A DNA stretch of 64,000 nt from Chamaelirium japonicum. Lineage: Eukaryota > Streptophyta > Magnoliopsida > Liliales > Melanthiaceae. Below are positions 1 through 10,535 of this stretch, one piece after another. The position numbers and the translations under genes were made by a program. How positions within the stretch are numbered: position 1 is the stretch's first letter; the number at the start of each line of letters is the position of its first letter. Location of the stretch: assembly GCA_947650365.1 (NCBI GenBank), contig OX393557.1, positions 46,811,979-46,875,978 on the forward strand, in the 5' to 3' direction. A model generated the notes under the pieces. That model ran no database searches. It saw nothing but the letters and a program-made list of their open reading frames with translations, and was not told the origin of the DNA.

Positions 1-600
1 CCATGATCAATGGCCGGATCATCCATGCGAGCATAATAGAGTGTATCGGGAGCACGGGCTCGGGGTGAGGGAAATCGGGTCGGGTCGGGTCGGGTTGGCT
101 GTGAAGGGAAGAGAGGGAAAGGGCAGAGGGGCCGGGTCGGGTTGGCTGTGAAGGAAAGAGAGGGAAAGGGCAGAGGGACGGGGCGCAGATCGGCGAGCGG
201 AGAGGAGGCGGGGCCGGTCGCAGGGAGGCGGCGGGGCTGGGATCGGGTCGGCGGGCAGAGAGGCGACGGGGGCCGATCGCAGGGGGGCGGCGGGGCTAGG
301 ATCGGGCCGAAGCGGTAGGATAGCGGCTGGGCTGGGATCGGGTCCGCGGGCGGAGAGGCGGCGGGGGCCGACCGCAGGGTGGCGGTGGGGCTCGGCCTGG
401 CGCGAGAGGAGGGCGGCAGGGGTGATGTGGGTCGGCGGGTGGAGAGGAGGGTGGGATCGGGCCGGGCTCGGGTCTGGGGCACAACAGAGAGGCGGGGAGG
501 GAGAGAGGTGGGGGATCGGGTAGGGCTTGGGTCTGGGGCGCAGCAGAGATGAGGGAGGGGTCGGGTGGGGTTTAGGTAAAGGGGAAAGGAATTTGAATTG
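1..600. repeat. G-rich degenerate minisatellite
   Basis: The plus strand is strongly purine-rich, with repeated GGGTCGGG words (about 80-97 and 135-145) and imperfect repeats of a GC-rich unit built on gcggcggggctgggatcggg. Several runs fit a G-quadruplex pattern. The frame open on the minus strand here is proline- and arginine-rich low-complexity translation and is not taken as a gene. It may be the GC-rich part of an LTR or an old promoter region; nothing decides between them. Confidence 0.5.
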
Positions 601-659
601 AGGGGTAGTCCCACTAGGGTTTCACACACCTAGATGGGCCCTAGGGTTTCACACACCTA

Positions 660-960
660 GGTTTAGGCATACCTCACCTTGGCTCTCTCACAATTATGGG
701 TAGAAGCAAAAATTTTATTCATTATTCAATGCCTCAGATGAAAAGACAGGGGCCTTTATAAAGGCGTACAACGACTGGTCCACACGGCCAACAGGCGAGG
801 TGGGACTAAACACAAGTGCAACAAAAATAAAAACAACCAGAAAAAGAATATCAACCAGGAACAACTGATCACATCCACAAGCTAAGCTGGCGCCTCCTGC
901 GCTGGTACACCCGCCACGGGCGCGGCTCAGTACTGATGTCCGCATCATCAAGCCATTGAA
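660..960 (-). mobile_element. possible LTR fragment
   Basis: Read on the minus strand, a TATAAAGGCC box near 760 is followed by an A-rich stretch containing AATAAAATTTTT, the layout of a retrotransposon LTR promoter and polyadenylation region. No paired repeat was found, so this is an inference from composition only. Confidence 0.25.
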
Positions 961-1044
961 AATTTCAGTTGGCTGGTTGTTTTTACTAAAACATATTTAT
1001 TTGTATAAAAAAATATTTTTATTTTTCACAAAACATGGTTTGAG

Positions 1045-2561
1045 CATGGATAAAAATACCGGTCGCGGACAAATTATCGACTGGCCAAAAATACCGGTGT
1101 GAATTGATTTTTGGTTTCAAAAAAATTTGAAAAAATAACCAAAAAATCCAGAATAATCTAAAATACTGGTTTGTGATGTTTTTTTTTTTCATTAGTAAAC
1201 TAGTTATAGGTATGAACCGGTTTTTTTAAGTTATAAAGTCACTGTTTTCACTGTATGATTCTAAATTATGGAATTTGATATAGTTATTAAATTGTATGTG
1301 TTAGATTAGCCTAGTATTATGCTTAGGGATTACAAAACACAATTCCTGACCATTGCACAAACATGAATTACACAACTAACACGACTACATGAGTCATATT
1401 TTATAATTTCACATAATAAACATAAACTCATAGTCCTAAGACTCCTAACATGGTTAGCAAATAAAATGCATATCCATAACTTACAAGAGTAGAGAATTAG
1501 ATATTTTTACCTACTTAGACTGAGTAACTTAATACCACATGGAACATCGGGCAGGTTGCATTTCATCATCATCATCATCATCATTGTCTCGTGGATGACC
1601 GGATGGCGGCAATGTCGGATATTGGAAGAAATCATGCACAAATGACTGATATTGAGGCTCCCCGTACGAACTCCCAATTAGTCCCAATGCTACACAATTA
1701 TTTGGTTTTGTTTCAAAAAAAATACAACAAAAGAAAATAAAAATGAAAAAAACCCAAATTTACATGAACCGATCATGCAAATTTGGAGATGATGCCTATA
1801 GATCTATAGATCTACGCTTTGATGGCATAGATCTGTCCCATATCAATATTTTCACCACAATTATTTGGTTTTTTTCAAAAAGAAAAGTAACAAAAGAAAA
1901 TAAAAAATGAAAAAACCCCAAATTTGCATGAACCGATCATGCAAATTGGAGATGATGCTTATAAATCTATAGATCTAAGTTTTGATGGCATAGATCTGAC
2001 CCATATCAACATTTTCACCACAATTATTTGGTTTATTTTTAAAAAAAATGCAAAAAAAGAAAAGAAAATTAGAAAACCCCCAAATTTGCATGAACCAGTC
2101 ATGCAAATTTGGAGATGATGCTTATAGATCTATAGATCTAAGCTTTGATGGCATAGATCTAGCCCATTTCAACATTTTCACCATAATTATTTGATTTTTT
2201 TCAAAAAAAATGCAACAAAACAAAATAAAAATGAAAAAAAATATGAAAACATACCTTCAAATGTGATTTTGATCTTGCAAATCCAAGTTTTTGGCTTCAA
2301 ATCTTACAAATCCAGCTAGTATGGAGCTTCACCTTATGTGGGAATGAAGAAAGATGCCCAAAAAAATGAAATCGGAATGAAGAAACCACCCAAAACTATG
2401 CCTAATACTTGGAACCTGTTCAAACCGGCCGGTTCGAACCGGTATTTATTTACGCGATTTGATCCTCGCGACCGATATTGACTGAATACCGGTGCGGTTC
2501 GGTCCGGTTCCCGGTTTGAACCGGCCGGTACGGTTCGTAACGGCCGATATTTTGATCCTTG
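1045..2561. mobile_element. hAT-type element with TIR CATGGATAAAAATACCGG
   Basis: A 1517 bp element flanked by an exact 8 bp duplication, ggtttgag, at 1037-1044 and 2562-2569. The left end CATGGATAAAAATACCGG pairs with the right end read inversely, CAAGGATCAAAATATCGG. An 8 bp target duplication with CA..TG termini is the hAT signature. ACCGGT and CCGGTTCG words recur near both ends, like subterminal transposase sites. No transposase frame is present, so it is non-autonomous. Confidence 0.8.
1690..2250. repeat. tandem repeat of about 168 bp, three copies plus a partial one
   Basis: Inside the hAT element a unit of about 165-170 bp recurs starting near 1692, 1862, 2028 and 2194. Each holds an A-rich tract, then aaatttgcatgaaccgatca, then repeated agatct sites (ctatagatct). 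The copies differ at scattered bases, so the expansion is not recent. Confidence 0.75.
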
Positions 2562-2569
2562 GGTTTGAG

Positions 2570-3060
2570 GTAAATACTTTTGACCAATAAGAAACACTCA
2601 AGGATTGATTTATGCAGTCAAGGTAGGTTAGGGCTGCAACTCAGGCAAAATGGGTCGAGTTAGAGGTTAACTCCAGCTCAATCCAAGTGGGAGAACTCTC
2701 AACTCGCAACCCAACCAAACACAACCCAACCTTCAACCCACGCTACTAAACCCGAGAACAAATTTCTCAGTTCTCGTTAAGCTAGAGATAGCACAAGTTG
2801 GTGGGTCAGGTCAGGTTGGATGGGTTTGGGCAATGCTTATTTTATAATTTGTCAAAAGTTGAGTTTTAAATAATATAATACTAGAAGAAAAAAACCTAAT
2901 TTTTCAGTAGTCCTTACCAATAAGGTCTCTTACCTCTATTGTCAGACAATTTGTAACCCTACCGAAGGTCATACTTATGGATCAATAGTCTACCCCAGTT
3001 GTTCTCTCCAGATCCTTCAACAGGCTTATAGCTCACTTGGGCATTTTTCGCAATCGATTT
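2570..3060. other. no gene seen
   Basis: AT-rich sequence with cccaacc/gggttgg words near 2640-2830 in both orientations, which resembles another small inverted-repeat element, but its ends could not be fixed. No coding potential recognised. Confidence 0.4.
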
Positions 3061-3330
3061 TGTTAGATACCCTCACACCCTAAAACGCAAGTTGTAAGGG
3101 AAGGTTCACAGAGGGTATATTAAGTAGGCGTTAGGTGCCCCCTTTATTGATGTCGGACTAACCGGTGGACTTCATCAACACCTCCCCTCAAGTGGAGCAT
3201 ACGGAGCGAGGCACAATCGGAAGGAGCCGCACCTGGAGGAAGGCGGTGAACTCAGCTCTAATACCATGTTAGATACCCTCAGACCCTAAAACCCGGGTTG
3301 TAAGGAGAGGTCCACAGAAAGTATATTAAG

Positions 3331-4625
3331 CATCATTGTCAAGGCGCGCGCCTAGGCGCCTGGAGACAGCTAGGCCCCAATGCTCCGAGGCAAAAAGCAC
3401 TAATCGGCGACCTAGACATACCAAGGCTACGCGCACACTTAGTTTTAGGCATTGATTTTTATTTCTTTTAAGTAAAACCCAACATGTCTCTATCTTCTTT
3501 GTTCATTTTGTTGTTGTATACTTATTTATACCAAAGTTTTCAAACGCGAAAGCGTGACGCGAGGCGTTTTAGTGGCCAAAGCCTCGAAGCGTGAGGCGTA
3601 AGCCTCAAGCAAGTGTATGTTTTAATTAATTAAATATATAATAAATATAGAAATAAATATTAATAATTAAATAAAATATAAAAAACAAAGAAAGGTATGA
3701 AAATTAATAGTTTCATATCATAATCCACGATTCCACATCCCCTCATCATAATAGTTTACCAAAATATATACATAAAGTATATAACGTGTATCATTGTATC
3801 TAAATTGAACAATACTTGAGAGTTGAGACAATATTTATAAAACTCTAAGTTCCACGTCAAATGAACAAAATCCACAATTCCATATAATCCACCATAAAAT
3901 TCTAATTAAATCCATAATGTCCAACAGAAAGTTTTAATAATCCGAAATAAAAAGCACACTTAGAAATTATAAATTGTCACTTTAACAAAAAAAAAAACAC
4001 AAGTCGAAAATTTGCTCAATCAAATTGGAGTTCATCTTCTATACTATTAAAAGCAACTTCATGGCCCATAAAATAATATTTAAAAAAAAAAACACTCACT
4101 TCATTAAAAAAAATTACCAAAATCAAGCACAGCTGAGGCTTACGCCTTGGGCTTGAGGTGTATGCCTCAGCTGTTTGCACGTCTCATATAACGCCTTTGG
4201 TGCGTTTTTGCTGCGCCTCGCTCTGAGGCGTGCCTCGAGGCGTAAGCCTCGGGCGTCTTTGAAAACATTGGTTTATATTATATGCTCATTGTGTTGCATA
4301 CATTTGATTAGAATATACTCAATTTTATGTTAGCAAGTATTTGTATTCTATTTGTTCCTTTGTTGTCAACTTGTTTATACTATATATGTGTGTCATTGTG
4401 TTGCATGTATTTGACTAGAATATGCTCGATTTTATGTTAGTAACGTGTTATATTGTAGCCTATTACATATATACATGCAAATATAGAGTATAGAGTATAA
4501 ATATATACCCGTGCCTGGAGGATGCCTATGCACATTAGGTCACGCTTATACACATAAGACCACGTCTAGGCGTGCCTAGGCTCCCTCCAGACGCCTAGCC
4601 TCGCCTTGACGCCTTGACAACTATG
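3331..4625. mobile_element. hAT-type element (TIR CATAGTTGTCAAGGCG) in the TRIM LTR
   Basis: The left end reads CATCATTGTCAAGGCG and the inverse of the right end reads CATAGTTGTCAAGGCG. The LTR sequence atattaag occurs on both sides (3323-3330, 4626-4633), giving an 8 bp target duplication. Subterminal GCCTAGGCG words are repeated in opposite orientation at the two ends. No transposase. It carries a second hAT-like element. Confidence 0.75.
3532..4270. mobile_element. nested hAT-like element (TIR CAAAGTTTTCAAACGCG)
   Basis: Inverted ends CAAAGTTTTCAAACGCG and CAATGTTTTCAAAGACGC enclose an AT-rich body. Flanking 8-mers atttatac and gtttatat match at 6 of 8 positions, suggesting an old hAT insertion. 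Subterminal GAGGCGTAAGCCTC words occur at both ends. This is the third nesting level. Confidence 0.65.
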
Positions 4626-4689
4626 ATATTAAGCGGGTGTTAGATGACCCCTTTACCGATGTGGGACTAACCGGTGGACTTCCTCAACA

Positions 4690-5700
4690 GGTTTGAGTGC
4701 TTCAGGTGGGCAATCATTGAAGTCTGTTTTGTTAAGAGCTCGCAGGACCACTCTCTGTTTGTTCAGTCCTCACCTCAAGGCCGAGCGATTCTCCGGTTGT
4801 GTGTTGATGACACGATTATCACAAGTGATGACAACCTCTCTTTAGCAACATCACCGGCGCCAGTTTCAGATGAAAGGATTTAGGCTCCCTTCGCTACTTC
4901 CTCGAACTTGAGATCGCCCACAGTGAGGGAGGGATTTTACTCTCCCCGTAGAAGTATACAATTTACATCTTAAGTCGAGCTGCTCTTTCTGATGATTACT
5001 CCGCTGTCACTCCACTCGAGCATCAAGTGAAGCTCCGACCTACAGACGGCGATCCTCTCTCAGACCCTACTCGATATAGATAGATTGTTGGTCGGTTAGC
5101 CTACCTCTACATCACCAAGCCCGATATTGCCTATACAGTCACCATCACCAGCCGGTCGTTGATGCCCCTCGCTCTACTTACTATGTTGCCCTCCTACCGC
5201 TCTTCCTATCCTCAACTTCACCTTTGGTACTACGTGCTTACTCTATTGCTGATTGGGCTAGGGATTCGACTACTCATCGCTAGACTCTTGTTTCTTGGAC
5301 TCTCTCATCTCATTGAGTAGCAAGAAGCAGGAGGTAGTTTCTCTCTCTAGTGTCATGACAGAGTGTCCCACCATGACCTCTACCACCAAGGAGATTATTC
5401 ACATGTGGTGTCTCCTTAGGGATCTAGGAGTTCAGATTTCTGGGCCTACAGCTCTTTATTGTAATAACCGGAGTGACATATAGATTGTTAACGACCCGGT
5501 TTTTCATGAGAGGACGAAGCACATCGCACTCAATTGCTACTTCTCTCGGTAGCAGTATGAAGCTCGGACTATCTCTTTGCCTTATGTTTCCTTTGGAGAG
5601 AAGATCGCTGGCTTTTTTACGAAATCGCACTCAACTCTGCAGTTCCAGTTCCTACTTAGCAAACTCATGGTACATGATCCACTTTGAGTTTGATGGGGGG
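4690..5700 (+). pseudogene. Ty1/copia reverse transcriptase-RNase H relic
   Basis: Pieces in several frames read as a copia polyprotein C-terminus. VKSSQDHSLFVQSSPQG then LCVDDTIITSDDN near 4730-4830 is the YVDD palm region with Y changed to C. A DWARDSTT-like RNase H start lies near 5250, VSLSSVMTECPTM near 5335 replaces the usual SSAEAEY motif, and NRSDI then FHERTKHI lies near 5470-5525, ending with FFTKSHSTLQFQFLLSKL near 5610. Stops and frameshifts (for example after STTHR near 5280) rule out function. The upstream half is missing. Confidence 0.85.
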
Positions 5701-6357
5701 TGTTAGAGATACTTGTATGTAGTAGGTTATGCACCATTCCACTGCGTATGGAACTCATACCATCTTGTATATATATTGGGCTATTTGCACATCCAGTTTA
5801 ATTAGACTTCTATTCTTACTTAGAAATCTAAGTACCTTAGTTAGAATTTTACAATGTTTTTTTCTCTTCGAAAGCTACTATATACCAATTTATCCTTTGC
5901 TTGGATAAGGAACTTTTGGCATTAAGAAGAAGGTACGTCCGGGTTATATTAGAAAACCACATAAAATGGCTAAATTGAAATGGGTGACCACTTTAGAAGA
6001 ACTACGATTGATAGCAACCAAGTTTAAGAGTTCACTCATTAGACAACTCATAGGCCATGTCAGGAGTTGAAGCATACAAGTTAAATATATTATAATATGA
6101 ATACCAATGACAGCATAATTAACTAGAGAGCTAAAACTTATTGGATTCTTATTGGATGTGCATATTACAATATCCAAAATTGTCCACATGTTTAAGGATA
6201 TTAAGATATGTAAAAATATTACATTGCTCGGACAGAAACAAAAGGGAATACAAATCAGAGAAAAACAGATAATATAATGCCCAAGCATGCATATAAAAAA
6301 ACCTGCTACAAATGTGCTAAACCCAAGAAATTATATAGGAGAAATTAAATAGCTTAC
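5701..6357. other. intron sequence of the OBERON-like gene, no exon seen
   Basis: AT-rich sequence downstream (minus strand) of the splice donor at 6357. It holds no recognisable coiled-coil exon of the OBERON C-terminus. The 114-codon minus-strand frame at 5944-6288 is hydrophobic AT-rich translation and is not accepted as coding. Confidence 0.5.
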
Positions 6358-9280
6358 CAGAAAGAAATTTCATGAGATAATTGATAACTTCTGACAGATT
6401 GGATTTGTCTTCCAGTTTCATCAGCATCTGATCAGCCATAGAACACAATTTTGTGCCCCTGACATCATCACTACCAGAGAAGATCCTCCTCACATATTGG
6501 AGTTCCTTGGCAAGAGTTTCTGATTTCCATCCCTTGGCACATGTTTTGAAAACTTCCTTCACAAAGCCAAACATCTCAGATGGATGATCACAGGCAATGC
6601 AGTGAAACTGCACTTGTGTTCCAGAAGCACTTCGGCCATTCCTAATATGAGACTCCCGCAATCCACAATCCGTATGACACCAATGGAGACATACATCACA
6701 GCCGACCCAGCTACAGGTATTAGATGCCATGTCGAACTTGGAACATACAAGACACATGCATTCTCTGCAGAAGCCATCCTTTTGTATGCAAACCCTGCAG
6801 TCACAGTCATCCACGGGCAAGATACTCTGACATGCGAGATTCCGACACTTCAAATTGAGAAAGATCTCAACTAAATTGGACGATGAAATATTATCGGTTC
6901 TCCGAAGGATATCTGGGAGGCCGGTCTTCAGAGCTACCAAGATCTCCAGAAGGATCCTGGGACATCTGGCCATCGTTTCTATAGTCAGGTCAGACCTTCT
7001 TTGAAGTGCCTCCTGCAATGCATGTACTTGCCCATGCTTATCAGCATTAGTAATCATCTCACAAATTGTTTCCTTTAGATATGCTACAGAATGTTCCGTC
7101 ATTTGATGCAGCATTCTGCTCATTACTTGTAAAGGTTCCTTCGCTACTTTGGAGACTATTCTCTCAACAACACCTGCACCATTAAGGACAATTTGTTCGC
7201 CTTCACGCTGTTCACTCCTAAACAGGCTACTGCTGCTTCTCTCCCTTGTGAGCAGCCTCTTATCCCTACTATTTTCTGACCTAGTATCATGCGATCCATG
7301 ACTGTGTGCTGGGGATAGCTGTCCTGGAAGACTTAATTGCCGTGATAGGCTATCAGGCTTGGAATGTTGATGTCCATTTAAAGCATGAAGTGAGTTACGG
7401 GCAGAATTACCATTCAGCAGTACTCTCTGAAAGAGTGGACCACCTCCTCCCTTCTGCTTGGGCTCATTCGAATTCCGGGCCTGCCATATAGGACCGTTAG
7501 AACCCTGGTCAACTCCTTGAAATATAGGATGGCTACCTACTGATTTCTCATAGTTCTCCAATGAGTTGTGTGTGAGAGAACAACTAGGGTTGTGAGTGAA
7601 TGGTTGAGAACTCGAGAATGAGATTGAAGTCGTGAACCCATCTGAGTTCGTACGAAATGAGGATGGTAAAGACTGCATGCTCCTTGAGCATCTAGGAGAA
7701 TTATGGTTTGGTATCGGGTTTTTAATATCGTGATCCAACAAATTGCCTGGCAATCCAAGCGAGAGGTCGAGCGGCTCTAACTTGGGTTTCTCATCGTTAT
7801 GTTTTCCAAAACCAATCCCACCACAGTTTGCTAGCTCCGGTGGGGTCACATCAGAAGGGAAAACTAGCTCAAAGCCCCGACGGCTGGTACCTTCCATGGC
7901 ATTGTCACCCCCAACAGAAATCGCTAGGCTCTTACCCTTGTCCTTGTGGTTGTCCTTCAACGTGTCTGTCATAAGCTTCAGAGCAACTTCATCACGGCTA
8001 CTCTCCATAACAACTTCCATATTAGAACTAAAATACCCAGTAGTGCCCTCTGCTTCAGCCTCGAGATCAATACCTGTCCCTTCTTTCTGCTCGAACTCGA
8101 GGTCTATACCTGTCCCTTCTTTCCTTCGGGCCTCTGCTTCAGCTTCTACAGCTCGATCTTGGATGTGTGTCTCCTCTAGTTTTGCTTCCGGTGGAAGGGT
8201 AGCAGAAAGTGCAACCCCTTCCCCTTCCTCAATCACCCGTTCTTTGCCCTGAGAAGGCAAACTCAAGCTTTCCTCCTCAAGGATCTCTTTCTCATTCCCA
8301 ACTAAATTAGCTTCAGCATCTTCTTCACCTCTTTCTGCTATTATCTCCACATTTGATTCTTTAATCAAGGGGCAATCAGTCTGGGGTTCTGGCAACTCGT
8401 CAACCTCATCCACTTCCATATCGAGTACTCTCCCATCTTCCCTCCCATCACAAGCACCTTCAACATCATACCCTGATTTCTTTACACCTAATGCAATTTC
8501 TTTGTCCTGCAAACTTGCTTCAGATACTGTGTTACACTTAATTTCTCTATCCTTACAATTCTCTGGCTCCAATGTGGTCAGTGACTTGCTATGAGAGGAG
8601 GGTTCAGGTACAGTTTCAGGTTCAGGTTCCGGTTCGAGCTCCCCCTCTTCCATCTCACTACTGCTACAGCTCTCCTTACGCCCCTTCTCCTCCTTTGCCA
8701 TCTCGACTCTCCTGGATTGCTCTCCACTGGAGGAATCCCTGGACCTCACTTTCCCTCGATCCTCCGATGCGGCATGACTCCCTCTCCCCGCCGAATCTGA
8801 ATTAATGGAAGGAGACCTCAGCTCCTCGGCGGCCTCCTTCCCACCGCTCGATCTCCGCCACGACGAACCGCTGCTCACCTCCCGCCTTGGCCGGTCCCTC
8901 TCCGACCGGAACCCCTTCGGGTACTCCCTTCTCAGTACTGAGAAGCTCGCCGACCGATGCAGCCGGTCGCCGCCGTACGAGCTGCGGGGTGAAGAGGACA
9001 CCAGCGTCGCACGGTCACTGCCCACGTCACTGTACCTGTCGAAGCCCTTCCGCCGATCGAACCCGTCTGATTCATGCTCAAGCCGCTTCCGTCGGTCGTC
9101 ATCCAGGGACCGATCGTGGGACGAGGAGGAGCCCTTCCGAATGCTGTCGAGCTTTGGATAGAACCTACGGTGCGACGACGGGTGGTCCCGATCCTGATCC
9201 CGCCTCGACCAGTCCTTGAAGCCCCCCTTCTCGCCGGGGTCGTCGGCCAGATCTTCCCCGTACGATCTCGGCCGCTTCAT
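6358..9280 (-). CDS. OBE4: OBERON/TITANIA-type PHD-finger protein, first coding exon (partial gene)
   Basis: This exon encodes the first 974 residues of a nuclear PHD-finger protein of the OBERON family; in Arabidopsis OBE3/TTA1 and OBE4/TTA2 act in root and embryo meristem establishment. It starts at MKRPRSYGEDL, the family's usual basic opening. An arginine/serine/aspartate-rich segment spans about residues 1-200, an acidic glutamate-rich part about 210-420, and low-complexity sequence follows to about 700. A conserved helical block (VVERIVSKVAKEPLQVMSRM) starts near 704. The PHD finger at about 822-900 shows CDCRVC, CRECMCLVC, CSWVGCDVCLHWCHTDC and CIAC. The exon ends in ...YLMKFLS at a donor, CTG/GTAAGC, at 6358/6357. 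The coiled-coil C-terminus expected of the family is absent from 1-6357, so it must lie left of the window. Length favours OBE4 over the shorter OBE3, but the exact paralogue is an inference. Confidence 0.9.
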
Positions 9281-9660
9281 GGATGCAACTCAAAAGGAAA
9301 AGAAAATTGAAGGAAACGATCTACCTTCCAAGATCCGCCCAGAGGCAGCTCGCCGGAACCCTAAGCCTGGCAAAACCCTAGCTTGTTTTCAAGAAAACGA
9401 GGAATTAGAAGTCCTAGAGAGCGAGAGGAGTGCGAGGGGTTGGATCTGAGGGCCTCGGTGATGGATCGGCGGGAGGACGACGACGATGAAGGCGGCGGCG
9501 GCGGACGGCGGAGGGAATTTCCGGCTAGGGGATGGAGCGTCGCCGGAATACCCCATCGAGGAAGGAAGGAAGTTGGGGAGGTGTGGTGAGGGAGCCTATA
9601 AACGACAGGCGTGCTGAAGTCTCTTTCTGTGTTTCTCTCTCTCTCTTTCATCCTGTCAGT
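9281..9660 (-). promoter_or_regulatory. 5' UTR and promoter-proximal region of the OBERON-like gene
   Basis: GC-rich, CT-repeat-bearing sequence directly upstream of the ATG at 9280, with a poly-CT tract near 9635-9650 (plus coordinates). The transcription start is not determinable: the TATAAA-like word at 9597-9602 reads on the plus strand, not towards this gene. Several open frames overlap here and are treated as UTR noise. Confidence 0.5.
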
Positions 9661-10535
9661 CAACGCAGTTCATTAATCCATCATGTTCCCAAAAATACTG
9701 CTCCCCGTCGGATTCGGAACACCCTCGTGGCACGGGATCACAGCCATCCACCCTACCGGTGAATCACACTCAACCCAACTGGGATACATCATACGATTGT
9801 CATGGATTCCACGTCAGGATGTAGCCATATGCCTGATATTCCAACATATGGTAAATTAAATTAAATTTACCCCTCTAAACAACCTTCAATCTTTCATCCC
9901 CAAAGACACACGATCGGACTAGGACCCGAGTAGACCCAGTCGGCATATCTATGCCGGAGCCGGAGCCGGAGCCGGAGCCCTCCAGTTAGCGGTTTATCGC
10001 CTCATGTCTTTGAAGTCCCGGGCACACCTTGCCACCTTCATCCCCACCAACTGTCGTCGTGTGCCGTGGCAACCTTAGCTCCGGCGGCTCGAGCTCCGGG
10101 ATCGAGAGAGCAGGACTAGTGCTCGTCCACCCCGGTCCGCACGATCCAATCGTACGCGAAGTTTCCTCGTGATTCATGCAAACTGATCATCGTCAAGAAG
10201 CCTTACACTAAATTTAAAATATTGCAATAACCCATGCTCAACCCACTAGTACAACTCCCACTTGATGCCATATAAACAACAACAAAAAAATAAAATATGT
10301 GGAAGATGATGGGCAAATTTGGGCAGAGATGACCGGAGAATGGGTAGAGCTCACCGGAGGATGAGAAGATTTGAGCCTTAGCCGAAGATGTGGACACCAC
10401 CCTTTCTCTCCCCTATACCCATCTCTTTTTTCTCTCTTTTTTCTCTCTCATGTGAAAAAACCAAAGCATGCATTTTTAAAGATACGAGGGTAAACTAGGC
10501 ATTTTTATATTAAAATGGGCTGATATCAGTATAGC
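9661..10535. other. intergenic, no gene recognised
   Basis: Contains a short (CCGGAG)n microsatellite at about 9953-9980 and a GC-rich island at 9980-10180 whose minus strand has a 63-codon frame. That frame resembles no family I know. The rest is AT-rich with a (TTTCTC) tract near 10425-10450. Confidence 0.4.

Larger units (their letters stand above)
3061..4689 (-). mobile_element. TRIM retroelement with one LTR split by nested insertions
   Basis: Two similar LTRs, 3061-3180 and 3267-3330 continued at 4634-4689, both run TGTTAGATACC to TCAACA on the plus strand. On the minus strand the sequence next to the LTR at 3255-3266 reads TGGTATTAGAGC, close to the tRNA-iMet primer-binding site. With LTRs of about 120 bp and only 86 bp between them this is a terminal-repeat retrotransposon in miniature. 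The LTRs resemble those of the intact TRIM at 18747-19082. One LTR is broken by a hAT element. No clear 5 bp target duplication was found. Confidence 0.75.

Noticed and set aside
8572..9310. Plus-strand frames across the OBERON-like exon
   Set aside because: Antisense shadows of an exon with strong RS/E codon bias; the minus-strand protein has a recognisable PHD finger.
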